64,000 bases of DNA from NCBI GenBank assembly GCA_030762175.1, contig CM060831.1, positions 79,825,001 to 79,889,000 on the forward strand. Reading direction: 5' to 3'. The translations under genes and the position numbers were made by a program. Below the pieces are notes generated by a model. It made no database searches, was not told the origin of the DNA, and was given only the letters and a program-made list of their open reading frames with translations. The stretch's first letter is position 1. Every line of letters starts with the position of its first letter. The stretch comes from Metallyticus violacea. Lineage: Eukaryota; Arthropoda; Insecta; Mantodea; Metallyticidae. This document shows, in pieces, positions 45,325 through 57,041 of this stretch.

Positions 45325-46515
45325 AGAGAGTAGATCCATAAGCTTCTGGCCTAACCATTTTATAGGTAAGATAAAGACAAAAAATCTATTTCATTTTTCA
45401 ATATAGTTACCCTTTATTGCAATACACTTCTCACATCTTTGAATTAACATTGCAACTCCGCCCCCAAATGGTCAGAAGTCTTGTCTGCAAAAAGGGTATA
45501 AGCAGCATACATCACTTCTTCGTCACACGTAAATTTCCTTCTTCAAAGATCTTTCATGAATTTTGAGAAGAGGAAATAGTCACTGGGAGCTAGATCTGGG
45601 CTGTAGGGTGGATAGTCGATCTCCTTGAAGCCACATTTCTTCACAGCTTCCTTTGTAACAAGAGCTGTGTGCACAGGCGTGTTGTCGTGAAGAAGGCACA
45701 CACCATCACTCAACTTTCCTCACCTTTTCTCTTCGCTTAGTCTGTGCAGTAGTCCAGCAAGTACTCTCCATTTACTGTGATGTTCCTCTCCTTGAATTCA
45801 ACGAAGAGTATTCCTTCACAGTCCCAAAAGATTGTGGCCATGATTTCTTGGTTGTCTGAGTGACCTTGGCCTTTAGAGGCAGTGTTTTGCCAGGTTTATG
45901 CCACTACATTGATTCTCTTTTGGACAGGGATCATAGTAGAGGACAATAGTTTCATCTCCTGTACCAATGGTTTGCAGAACTTCTCTCTTTCTCATTGCTT
46001 TGACAGAGCTCCAAAAATGCATGACAACTGAAGTTTTGCTGCTTTTGGATTGAGGAAAGAAGTCTAGCCACTAACCTCATTCATGTTTAAATGTTCATGA
46101 ATAATTCAAAGAATACTAATAATTTAGTAAAACCTAACCTTGCTGCTATTTCTGTAACTTTGAGCTGTCAGTCTTCCATAATTTCTCCTTCCACAAGAGC
46201 AATCGATGTTTTCAGAAGGGAGCATCTCCAAGGGCTGACCTACACTTTCTTCATCTTCAATGCTTTCTCGACCCATTTGAAAAACTTTGGCCCATTCTTT
46301 TAAGGTAGAATATGAGGGAGATGCTTCCCCATGTACACTGTCCAATTGCTGTTTAATTTTATTTGGAGTAAGTCCTTCTTTTCTGAAGAACTTAAAGGCA
46401 CCTTGATACTCCATTTTGAACATGTCACAATCTTCTACACATAGCCTTCTTTATGCAACTATATATGAACAACTGAGCAAGCAGAGCAGAAGTTACTGCT
46501 ACATTTATTTACTTA
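45325..46515 (-). mobile_element. Mariner copy 6, right end missing
   Basis: Left TIR is present but mutated (AGAGAGTAGATCCATAAG). The transposase on the minus strand is broken, with HTH (FFRKEGLTPNKIKQQLDSVHGE), RMGRESIEDEE-like (here QMGRESIEDEESVGQP) and YSPDLAPSDYFLFSK blocks. Similarity stops near 46515 before the right TIR. It lies in the Pvf C-D intron. Confidence 0.88.
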
Positions 46516-46747
46516 TCCTTTTATATATGGTATAATGTAACATGCATTCTAAAAATTAATAATCTTTAGAACCACCTTATGCAAGAAAAGTAATAGGTTT
46601 CCTATATTACTGTATTTTGTTTAACCATATTAAACTGGCTGTGCTGATTATTATTCAATGTACCATTTATGGCGTACTTTCCACAATTACCTTTTAAATA
46701 TTTCTGTATATAATGATGTTATTAATACCTCATTGCTCTCTTTGCAG

Positions 46748-46855
46748 GTGCTAAGATATGGATATCAAAACAATAAATTAGTTCGTAAAGCCAGGGAAGT
46801 AGTGCCTGTGGAGCAACACTTAAGCTGTGAATGTGGCTGTAAAGTTCAAGAAAAG
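46748..46855 (+). CDS. Pvf: Pvf coding exon D: end of PDGF/VEGF domain
   Basis: It is preceded by CTCTCTTTGCAG and followed by GTTTGC, a weaker but valid donor. Thirty-six codons in phase 0 continue the knot: VLRYGYQNNKL, a basic stretch, then VEQHLSCECGCK. LSCEC supplies cysteines 7 and 8; the H-x-S-C-x-C context is characteristic of VEGF and PDGF chains, and a further cysteine follows. It ends with KVQEK. Length and phase fit the split seen in animal VEGF/PDGF genes, where this exon closes the homology domain. Upstream in the same intron lie a LINE relic and a truncated mariner. Confidence 0.93.
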
Positions 46856-48549
46856 GTTTGCAAATATTTCATTCAGCCTTGGAACAATATGAATTAAATG
46901 TATCTGCTGTATACATCTAGTATATTAATGTCCATGTTCAGTTAACTTATGTTTTATGTAAAATGTGCACAGCACAACAAAATGTTCATAATGTATAATA
47001 GGCCCAATTCGGGTGCCTAAAAATTTTTTTTGGCAGTTACTGACACTAAACAAACATTTTTTTCTCAGTAATATGGCTAAGTAAGCCCATTTCAAAAATA
47101 GCTATTTTTATGCTTACCTCTATAATAGATAGCTGTGCTGAAAACATTGAAACTATGGAATGCTATGAGACATTTATAAGCACATGATCCCAACATTTAA
47201 TTCAGTGCTGCAGTCCGGCCAGGTCAGTACTCAGTATGCTGTACCTGCAAATAAAAAAATGCTGTTAGCATACTGGCAAAAATTATTGAAATGAAAGTAC
47301 TCCTTTCATCTTTATTAAAAAGTGAAGCTATTTGTTAGTTATTTGCAACCTTTAGAGTTATTATAACTACTAAATTTTTATTTTAAAAAATTGCATTTTA
47401 TTCCCTTAGTTGAAATGCTCATCTGTTGTTTGCTTTTCTTGAAAACTACCAACAGCTGCTTCAAGAGTAGCTAGTTAATTTCAAAATGTTCTAGTTTTTT
47501 CTCTAATTCCTAGTTCACATTAACTTATGTTGTGGTGTCTCACGAACTTCACCGCAGCAAGTTACAAATTTCAAAAATTGCAAAAGTGTGTGCTGTCAGG
47601 TTGCTAGAGGAATGAATCAATCGCTGTTGCCAATGCAACTACTTTAGGCTAAATTAAATCCTTGTAAAAATTATTTAGCCACAGAATTTCTTTGGCTTTG
47701 AACTGAAAATATATTACTTAGTTTATCCATAGTCAAAAGTTTATTTTGCCACTAAAATTAAGAGATTTCATCACTGTTAATAAACAAGTTTGGCAATTTT
47801 AAATTTCATGGTGGCAATGTTTAGTCTGAAAATGTTAGCTAATTGGCATGATGGCATGAGTATAATTTTTTGATGTTCATGAAGGTGAAAAGGAGTCTGT
47901 AATGATAAGGATTTACAGTATTTAGCTGTCTTAGTTGTGTTTGCTTAAGTGACTGAGTACTTCAAAAAGAAAAGGCACACAAACAGAGATACTAAAGTAA
48001 CATTAATAAATGTACAAACATTCCTAGAGCAGTGCAAAACATGGATTAGAAGAATGATAGTTCAGAAGTCCCGGATCTTGGAATCCTGGACTCAAAGTAA
48101 GTAAAAACACAACAGGTTTCCCAGAATGATGGTCAAAAGCTCAGTACAATTACTTCAAGAAAGAAAACGTATGGTTGGGTGAAAAAAATAATAAAATTGG
48201 TTGTTCATGTGTTGAAGTTAGTAATCTCGGCTTAGCCTTTAAGATACAGATTTAAAAGTAGGGAGAGAGTGGCTCATTTGCCAATAAGAAATCTTTAGAA
48301 ACTGGAGTAAACAAGATGAATATACGCACCACTACAGCTTATAAAAATAAGAAAATAAGATAGAGCATTCATTAACTTTCTAACAGACACTGAAGTTCAG
48401 CAGTTGACATGGGAGAATTTTGCACTAATATAATAATCACATATTAATCAAAATAGCCAAACATTTAATTTTGAACAGTACTAAATTCACCATTATGAGA
48501 GACAAAGCAATGACTATGAATAATAAACCTGTTATGTTTCTGCATTTAA
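46856..48549. other. Pvf intron D-E, first part, no recognised feature
   Basis: AT-rich, no motif-bearing frame. Confidence 0.35.
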
Positions 48550-48900
48550 GATGTGCAATGACAATATCACCTGCATTTTATTTCTTATGGATTCTGAGAG
48601 AACTTTGAGGTTCGATCAAGGATGCTATATTACAGAATCTGATTTAACATGTCTTCAATGAAACTTCGCTTAAAAATATGGGTAGATTTGCTTCTGATGG
48701 AACTTCTATAATGCTGGGAAGGATAATTGGAGTTACAGAAACTTTTATCCAAATTGATTGTTTGAATTTAGACAGTCAAAGATTAAAGGCCAACAATCAA
48801 TGTGATAAAATTTTGCACTGGAATAGCAGGAGAGCAACATCCACCTCTAAAGATTCCTTTTTGCTTTCTATGTCAAGTCAAAAGTTAGTCTAAGGCAATA
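48550..48900 (+). pseudogene. Possible hAT transposase fragment
   Basis: GRFASDGTSIMLGRIIGV resembles the FxSDGAxVMxGxxxGV block around a catalytic Asp of hAT-like transposases. The surrounding sequence is too decayed to extend the match with confidence. Confidence 0.45.
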
Positions 48901-51187
48901 AAGTGTTTAAAAATATTAAAGTTTTAAAAATAATTTCATTAGAAACATGCACAAAAGCAGCACTTTGCTTATTTATTGCCAATGCATATAGAAACTTGGT
49001 TTAGGAGTCCGTACATTGCAGAAGCATCATTAAATAGACTTCAAGTTCCTTGAAAGAATATGCAAACAATGAAGCTTTCCAGGTGGTTTTTCACAAGCAC
49101 TTAGTAGCTATTTCTTTCTTCAATGCATACATGCCCTCATCTAAGAGGGGAAAAGGTGAAGCGATGTGCCAAACTTAAAGTTTCAGAAAACAGATTCACA
49201 ATACAACAGCTTTCAAATCCTCTCAAAATTACATCTTGGCCAAAGGAAGAGGACAAAAACATTTTGATACTGGTGTAAATGAGTACCATTTCTGATACAA
49301 GCAAAGACCTAAACTCCCCCAGATCAAAGGTTAATTGTACACATTGTTTCACGTTAAGTATATTCTAAATAGAGCTAAGCCACAAAAGAGATCTCTTAAC
49401 ACCAGTATATTTTTACAACACATTCTAAAAGAATGTTATCAAATTAATTATATAATTTTTACCATATAATCACTTTTATCACTATGTATTATACCCAATT
49501 CTTAAATTCCGTAGTTTCAAAGCATATCCATTTAAGCTATTTATTTATGGACTCTGGACTCTGCAAAATCAATTTTCAGCTTTTTTTTTTGAGGGGGGTA
49601 CTAATGAGATTTGCCTTTTTATTTTTCAGATTCTATAATTCTTGCTATATTAGATGTTCTTTTTTCCCCTCCCAAAAACCACTTTCCCAGCAAAAATTAT
49701 AGCAATTTTTTAAGAACCCAGCATTTTTTCTGTCACTAGAGCTGAACAATAATACAACATTGTGAACTTTTAATTGCATTGCATGCATGCTAACCAACAT
49801 GATTTTAGAGATGTGATTCCATATTATGCTACTGAATGCTTAATTGAAATTTTTTGTTTGACATGTACACTAAGAAGTTATGGCTTGCATCAATTCCTAT
49901 AATTGGGCTTCAACAACTGGGTTTGGAGGTGAACACAATGTTCCTTTTGTTATATTACATCTGAAGTTACATAACAGGACACAAGGTTTGGGTTTCATAT
50001 GTTGAACCGTGACAGTCATACAATCTCCCTCATCCTTTCATTAGTTTCTTCTAATAGCCTCACATATCTGACTTTAACCATTTTACAACTTTTAGTTCAT
50101 TTTAGCAGCTAGCCTTGGACAGCTTGATAATGGCCCACAAATCTTCCTATTTCAAAATATGGCTTGCAACTAATCCAAAAGTTGTAAGTTTTGCTGTATT
50201 CACCATTAACATATTATGTTTGTTCTATTTTTATGTCTCAAATGGCAAAGTAAGATTTTTCCCAAAAGTGCTACTTTTAACCCTCTAATTGGCTATGTGA
50301 ACTTTATTTTCTATTTTCCATTCCTTAGAGCATTCAATGTGAAACAGTATTTACCGAGGGCCTCCAAAATTTATCAGATTCATCATTGGTTGCAGTTATA
50401 ACTAAAATCTTAATTTAATTCCATGCTCCCTGCAATTTGGTATGTTTTCTGTACTGACTCCCTAACATTTCAATAATTTTCTGAAATCTTGCAGTTGATG
50501 GCAGAAGATTCAGAAAATACAAAACATTTTTACTGTTGCGGTAGTCATATAGAAGTCTAATTTTGCTTCAAAGGGATGAATTTGAGCAGTTTATTTATGT
50601 CATTAAAGTCTATCCATTTGTGCACTTTATTATACTGCTAATCCTTTCCTTCCTTCTTCCATTGTCTCACCATTATGTTTATTTTTAATTATTCATAGTT
50701 ATTGGAAAAATGTGAAATTTTATATGAGGATGCACTAGAGACATCGTAAGGCTTAGTGCTGAATCCTGTTGTATCATACTCAGATGATGATTGTTGTAAT
50801 ATTTTTCTTATAAGATTTTTTCTTTAAAACAATTTATTGAACAATCCTTTAACTTTCTCATTTTGGAAGAAAAAAACTACTACTAAACCATATAAAGCTC
50901 TAAATTACTAACAATAAACTTGCTTTTCAATTTGTTTGCCAGAAAATGACATAGCAACAGCATGAAATATAAAACATTTCAATAAAATCAAAACAAACAC
51001 AAAAGTGGATATGGCAGAATGTATCAAGAGAAATTTAAATGCCATTTAAATATTTTATAAATTTTTTTAATAAAAATGTTGTGGAAACCTTGTAAAGCAA
51101 GCATTAAACTATAAAAATCACATAGAAATATAAAAACTTTTTAGATTCTAGATCATATACAGGCCCCTGTAACATCCAATTTTATAA
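48901..51187. other. Intronic sequence, no recognised feature
   Basis: Possibly further hAT debris to about 49350. Nothing assignable. Confidence 0.35.
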
Positions 51188-51425
51188 TCTCTTCTGAGTA
51201 GGGTATTTAGAACACCTTTTACAGTTTCACTTACATGAGATTTTCTCAAGACATATGTTTCCTGGAACTTTTAACCATATCATTAGCAAGTTCCATGAAC
51301 CATATGTCCATGTCCTGAGTAAATCTCATGTGAGTGAAATCATAAAGAGTATTGTAAATATCCTACTCAGAAGAGATTATTAATGGGTGTTTCACTTTGC
51401 TCAATTCCAAATTGAATTAATATTT
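51177..51425. repeat. Imperfect inverted repeat (foldback), related to 41.8-kb repeat
   Basis: AATCTCTTCTGAGTAGG (about 51186) is inverted as CCTACTCAGAAGAGATT (about 51362). Inner parts such as TTTCACTTACATGAGATTT and GACATATG also have inverted partners. Arms are about 75 bases, with a ~45-base loop. Confidence 0.8.
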
Positions 51426-51735
51426 AAATCCAATGTTATACATTTTTTTTAATCATGTGATTTGCTTTGCTTTCAATCACATAACTTTCCATGAGCTATT
51501 TGATTTGAATTTTTTTTTCTATGATAATGTTTTTTATGTGCTTTTCATATTTCAATGTTTCTCAATAGTTTCTAACATATAACATTTTTTCATGAACAGT
51601 GACTATGCATAAATATATGTCACAATAGTGAAAATATAAAAACAATTCCTTTGAATAGGTTTTCATTATATAGAGACTGATACGCATATTATTTCTTTTG
51701 CTGTTCATCAGTAACAAAATACTGTCCTGTTACAG

Positions 51736-51923
51736 CATTGCAACAAAACCATACATGAATACAGACCAGAAACATGTGAATGTGTATGTACTAACATAGA
51801 TGAGAAGAAAAAATGTGAGGCTGAGAATTACACAAAACTTTGGAATCCTAGTACCTGTTCTTGTATGTGCCTAAAGAAAGAACTCTGCAGTACGGGCCGC
51901 GTCTTTAATGAAAGAACTTGTTC
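51736..51923 (+). CDS. Pvf: Pvf coding exon E: VEGF-C/D-like cysteine-repeat tail
   Basis: The exon follows TGTTACAG and ends at GTGAGT. It encodes 62 residues plus two bases. Cysteines at exon residues 2, 14, 16 and 18, then 27, 41, 43 and 45, then 51 and 62 form repeats of C-x(10-13)-C-x-C-x-C. This is the silk-like (Balbiani-ring-3 type) arrangement of the VEGF-C/VEGF-D C-terminal propeptide and of some insect Pvfs. Two N-x-T sites (NKT and NYT) may be glycosylated. The donor GTGAGT contains an in-frame TGA at 51925-51927, so reading through into the intron stops after only one more residue. Confidence 0.93.
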
Positions 51924-53028
51924 GTGAGTATAATTTATATAATAAATAATTTAATTTCATAAGTTCTACAAATGTTTAGACCCCCAAATCAATTCTAATA
52001 TACGCAGATGACAATATAGGGCAAAAGAGTCACACTATGACAATAATAATTGTAGTTTTTAGTAACTAGTTTCTGATAGCACTGCTGTCAAAGATGACAA
52101 AAGAAATGTGGAAGAGGGCAGCTTTGATGGTACTTATAGTGACTAGTCAATTGAAAGGTAAGTTAATACAATTATAAAACCTTTATTATGTAAGTTTCTT
52201 GAATTCTTATGAAATGAGCTGTTAAAACAAGCTATTTTCATTTTAATGTAGTTGTTGTTTAATGCTTTGCAATATGCCATTAGCATTTTTGTTTTTCAAC
52301 AGTTTTGTATTATAGTATTCTCTGTAGATAATGCACCACAAGTTTTCAGTTGATCTTCATTCATCTCTTCTTTCATTTTGCAAAGGTGAAGGCAGAATTC
52401 TTTGTTTCTACGAGTTTGCTAAACATGGTTTGTAATGAAAAGGCTGCAACTGCTGTTTTTCATGGTACTTAAGGAATATTATCTAGGTTGGAGCTGAAGG
52501 CATTCCATTTCTTTTCTTCAGCAGGTTTTTCTATATCATGTTTATAATGATAGGTGAGTTTTGATGTAATCAGGCATTTTACTGTTGCAAAAGATGTGCT
52601 CATACTTCTCATCTGATATATTGTGGTGCCTCATATTGGCTAGCTCATTCTGTTTAATCTTGCAACATGCTTGAATCTTCTGTATGTAAATAGTGTCATG
52701 AAGTTTCTGTAGTTAGGTTATAATTTTGCAGCAATCTTCAATTCCTTAGTAATGTTAGAACATATTGTTTGAATGGTAGCCATAGAGTAAGAGAAAATTA
52801 CCAACTAGGTGAACTTATTTTGATGGAAGGTCCATTAATTCCTGCAGAGTAATAGGTATTACCATCATCTGTCTCATAATTACTGGTGTCTGCTGCCATA
52901 GAGAGATAACATAAGAGAGGATCGCAGCTCCAGTGCAATAATCCTTAGAAGGCCCATCCATGTAAATGTGCTGTCATTTTTCAGGGGAATATTTGGTGTT
53001 AATTGGAACTTGCACAGTGAAGCCAATC

Positions 53029-53192
53029 ATATTAATTGATATCATTGTATGATTCAGTTGAACTGCACACTCTTAAAGCTTCACTTACTTTTTATAAATG
53101 TATGGAACCGGTTTCGAGAACATTTATGAAAAGTAAGTGAAGCTTTAAGAGTGTGTAGTTCAACTGAATCATACAATGATATCAATTAATAT
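53029..53192. repeat. 164-bp near-perfect foldback hairpin
   Basis: Arms of about 70 bases starting ATATTAATTGATATCATTG and closing with its complement, with only a few mismatches and a one-base length difference. The ~20-base loop contains GGAACCGGTTTCG. Confidence 0.92.
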
Positions 53193-53601
53193 CCTTAGAT
53201 GTTTCTGAGTTCTTGGCTTTGTCTATTAAATGTAAATTATAATTAGTTTGTATTAATTCTAACGAACTGTATCTTATCTGCAAGTTTTCTTTAGTGTCTG
53301 TTATATTTAAAAAAGATGCAAGAAAGATTATTTGTGTTTTTAGTGTCTTTGTGAGCAGATCTTTTTTTCTCCATTTAGTACTTGGTAATCTTAACATTTT
53401 TTCATGATGAATCATGGCTTGGATATCTTTGCTGCCATTGAATAATTTACAGTCAAGTTAAGCATAACAGAAACACGTGCAGATTTTACTGCTCCTGTAA
53501 TTAAGCAAAGCGTTCATTTGTATCGATTCAAGTTTTGAGATGCTGTCTTGTGTTGCTATTATTAGAGCTTCACTATAATATAAAAGGGCTGGCTTAATAT
53601 A

Positions 53602-54456
53602 CCGAGGGTACCAAAAAATGAATACACACTTTCACAGTAGATAATCTATTTAATATATTTCAAAATTGGACCAAAAACAAACAGTAATGTGTAATATGAT
53701 GTTCTGTAAACAGATATGACTCACATACATTATGATAGCATTGCTACGTAACAGGTAAATCAACAATGAAAAAATGAAGCCAAGATTATCTAGGATGTTC
53801 TGTAAACAGATGTGGCTCACATTACATTATGCGAGTGCTGCAACAACAAAATGGAGCCAAGATTTATTTGGACAGCAGAAAGCAATTTTGAAGTGGTATT
53901 GGAAAACCGAGAATGTTGTTGAAGTTCTAAGGATGAAGAAATGTGTACAGAACAGAACCACTGAGAGTAACAATTGATGCATTTGAGACAAATTTGAGAC
54001 TCATGGCACCATATGCGATGTTCACAAGGGCAGATCTGGGAGACCTCGTATAGCAACAAGCCCCGTGTACTGGATCCAAGGCACTGGATAGGATGAAGTG
54101 GTCAGATTGAGTTTCCGCCGCATTCTCTGGATCTAATTCTGTTGGACTTCTACCTATGGGGAACTCTTAAGGATGTTGTATACCGTAGAAAACCAGTTAC
54201 ATTGGCAGTACTTCGGGAAGAAATTGAAATGGCATGTGCTGCAACTGCTGAGGACATTTTCATAAATGTTGCTCAATCAGTAGTTCAACGTACTCAGAAG
54301 TGTATCGATGCTGATGGTGGGCATTTTGAGCAACTGTTGTAACTGTAAAAGTCTAAGATGATTAGTGCTCATCATTTTCTATTTGTGTGATTTCAGTTTT
54401 GTTATGTTAACACAATTTTTTCTTTGATGTGTGTAGAAATTTTTTGGAACCCTCTG
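53602..54456 (+). mobile_element. IS630-like element family D, copy D3
   Basis: Left TIR CCGAGGGTACCAAAAAATG...ACACACTT and right end ...TTTTTTGGAACCCTCTG. It holds two tandem ~95-base units, an N-terminal HTH (MEPRFIWTAESNFE-like in one frame, GQQKAILKWYWKTEN in another) and a C-terminal block, LDFYLWGTLKDVVYRRKPVTL and VLREEIEMACAATAEDIFINV...CIDADGGHFEQLL. It has more of the middle (GRPRIATSPVYWIQ-like) than the other copies but no complete triad. Inserted in the LINE. Confidence 0.88.
53697..53835. repeat. Two tandem ~95-bp units in element D3
   Basis: GATGTTCTGTAAACAGAT occurs at about 53699 and 53793, each followed by matching sequence; it corresponds to the three-unit array in D2 and the single unit in D1. 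Confidence 0.88.
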
Positions 54457-56530
54457 CATATGTTGTGTTCAGAGTTCTCTTTGAAAACCCATTTGACACG
54501 TGCTATTCTTTTGAGTATTGAGCATCTTTTCTGTTTTATGTGGCGTCTTTCGTGTATTTTTTTAGGTCAAAGGTTACTCCCAAGCTAATTGGCATCATTT
54601 TTTTTAGTGGTTGGCATTCATAACTTATGCTTTAAAGTAAACAGCTTGTATTTTGATTTCTCTATGTAGATCGTCATGAAATGTCCTGTACTCCACTTGT
54701 GTAGTTTACACAGTGCTATTGTTTCAGTTTTCTATTTGAGTGTATATTTGCTATTTCTATCTCTGTATTTTGTAATGCAGTTGGAGGATCATTACTGTGC
54801 ATGTTGAACAGTGCTGCACTTTAATCAGCTGCTTGCGGGAGTTCTCTATGCATTTGTATTTAGAGGTGGAAGTGTTTATATCTGGTGGCATGAAATCTTT
54901 GAAAAATGAACTGCAATATCCAGTAGCATGATATTCTTAACTCCTATTTGTTGCAATTTTTCCCATAATTTGTTTCTCTATACTAAGTCACATGCTGACT
55001 GAAAATCACGAATACTCCTAGGGTGTCCTCTTTTCTATCGAAGGCATTTTTGGCTCGGCAATATTATATTTTTATTTATACTGTGATTTTGTCTAAAACT
55101 GGTATGTGTGTTAGAAGGTTGTAATATTCTAAGAACCAATTGAGTCTGGTCAAATTTTTTACTTTGTAGTTGTTCTATTGTTAAATTTAGTTCTATTTTA
55201 CTAAATTCTTGGCTAATGATGTCATTTTCCCTAACTTCTTTTTTTACTTTACTCTTTTTCCTGTAAGCGGGTAGAATTTGTTCGGCCTTAGTTAAAATGT
55301 ATTAAAAGTTTCTAATTTTCATATATTTAAATCAAAAGTTAACTGTTATGTATTACTGGTTCTGTTATTGAATTTTTAAGTTTCTTAACTTTGTAGAGAA
55401 ACTTGCATATTTTAATACCATCTCCCAAAAGTCATATGATTTATGAAATTATTTAAGCTATTCTTTTTTGCTTTATTTCTTTCTTGATCATTATTGTTTT
55501 TTTTTTTTTTCCTCTCTCCAGTCTTGTACATTTGAAGGTCACAAGTTCTTTCTATACTTTAACCATTGCTGCATTTCTTTCCTTCTTAAAATTGTGTAGG
55601 TACACCATAAGAGATATATTTCATAATTTTTCTTTGGGGATATATTTTTTTAACCATTTTCAAGATTATATCATCAAATTTTTATTCATTTGGTCAGTTG
55701 ATTTAAATTTTGAGTGCAGGAGTTTGCCACACTTGATTTCTGATTCTTTTTGGAATTCTGGCTAGTTAATTTTCTTAAAAATTCCAAGAAAATCTAATTT
55801 TTATTGTTTTGGTCGTGTCTTTGGGATTTTATGGAATTTGAGATGATTCAGAGGTCAGAACCCAAATCTTCAATAATTTAATTTCTGTGTTATCAATTAA
55901 CTCTAATAACACCATCTGTAGTCTGGATTTGTGCTTAAGCCATTATGATGAAGAAATATGAGCAGATTTTGTGCTTAGTAAACTAATTCCATGAGAAGTT
56001 TAGTATTCATTCTATAATTGTCCCTGCTACATTAGAGTTTTTGTAGCCCCATCTTGGAGAGTGGTCACTGAAGTCTCCTACTATAGTGGTTTTGCAACCT
56101 ATGGTGATTTTATTTAAAATGAGAATGTTACCAGATGGTTCATAGATGCTATGATGGTTATAAATCTTCTACACTTCAATTTTACCTATATTTTCTACCT
56201 TATCTTGTTTCTCCAGTTTTTTACAAACTCCAACTACAGCTTTTAGGTTCTTTTTTACCCATCCTACTAGCTATTTGGCAGGATTTAGGTAGAAAATGTA
56301 TGCTGTACTGTCCCATGTCATCAAATTATAGCTGGTCTTCTGATAAGTTGTCTTCTATCCTAGAAGATGACATTTACATCCTTTCTAATAAGAGTTCATC
56401 AATTCTGTCTTTTTGGATTGTGACATGCCATTGCATTCAGGGAAAATTCTTAAGAGTATTGTAGTCCTTTTTTTTTTATGAGATTTACCTCCAAAATGAT
56501 GTACTTTAGCATAGATTCTCATGGTATATT

Positions 56531-56727
56531 GATTATGGCATAAATGTTTTTATGTGGGTACCACTTTTTTAATATATGGCAGTTACTTTACCCACTTACA
56601 ACCTCCATTATGTGCAGAGGACACACCTGTCTTTGGTCAGCAGATCTATTTAACCTAGCCATGATTACATCAGCAAGTTCACCAATACCATCTCATAGAC
56701 ATGCCTGTCTGTGCCATGACAGGCCAG
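56531..56727. other. Flank of the LINE, no separate feature
   Basis: May be LINE-derived; nothing legible. Confidence 0.3.
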
Positions 56728-57029
56728 ACCGCCACGGGTGGCCGAGGTCGTTAAGGCACGGACTCGTGAGCGGGAGGTCTGCGGTTCGAATCCCGCCAGG
56801 ACCGTCCTCCCTGACTGGGGTTTTTTCCAGGTTTTCCTCAGTCTTCATAACTGGCAAATGCCGGGGAGGTACCTAAACTTAGGCCTGGAACGCTTCCTTC
56901 CTTAAAAAAAAAAAAAAAAAAAATCCTTTCCCAATTTATCATTTCATTTCATGTATCATCAGTGTCCACCGCCTGTGGTGCCTCAGTAGTAAAAACGGGC
57001 GTTAAACACTACTCAAAAAAAAAAAAAAA
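56728..57029 (+). mobile_element. SINE family A, copy A5 (best preserved)
   Basis: Flanked by a 12-base target duplication with one mismatch (ATGACAGGCCAG at 56716-56727; ATGACAGACCAG at 57030-57041). Good A box, perfect B box (GGTTCGAATCC), internal poly(A) at 56906-56923 and an A-rich 3' end. Confidence 0.95.
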
Positions 57030-57041
57030 ATGACAGACCAG

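Larger units (their letters stand above)
52010..56530 (-). mobile_element. Decayed LINE (APE endonuclease, RT, RNase H), interrupted
   Basis: Minus-strand reading from right to left gives an APE-like endonuclease piece (TTIVGDFSDHSPRWGYKNSN near 56030-56090). Next are RT pieces (RNKLWEKLQQIGVKNIML near 54960) and post-RT IKPALLYYSEALIIA with ISKLESIQ near 53540-53600, then RNase-H-like SPEKWQHIYMDGPS near 52970. The order is that of R1/I/Jockey-type elements with RNase H. Stops and indels are frequent. An IS630-like element is inserted at 53602-54456, and a foldback at 53029-53192. Confidence 0.68.

Noticed and set aside
51736..51927. Exon E as the last coding exon ending at TGA
   Set aside because: The TGA lies inside a consensus donor (GTGAGT), and exon F at 61094 completes the cysteine repeat in the right phase. 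Kept only as a possible retention variant.
56728..56800. tRNA gene suggested by good A and B boxes
   Set aside because: The tRNA-like part is the head of a SINE with target duplications; the same head and body recur six times, and the cloverleaf is not complete.
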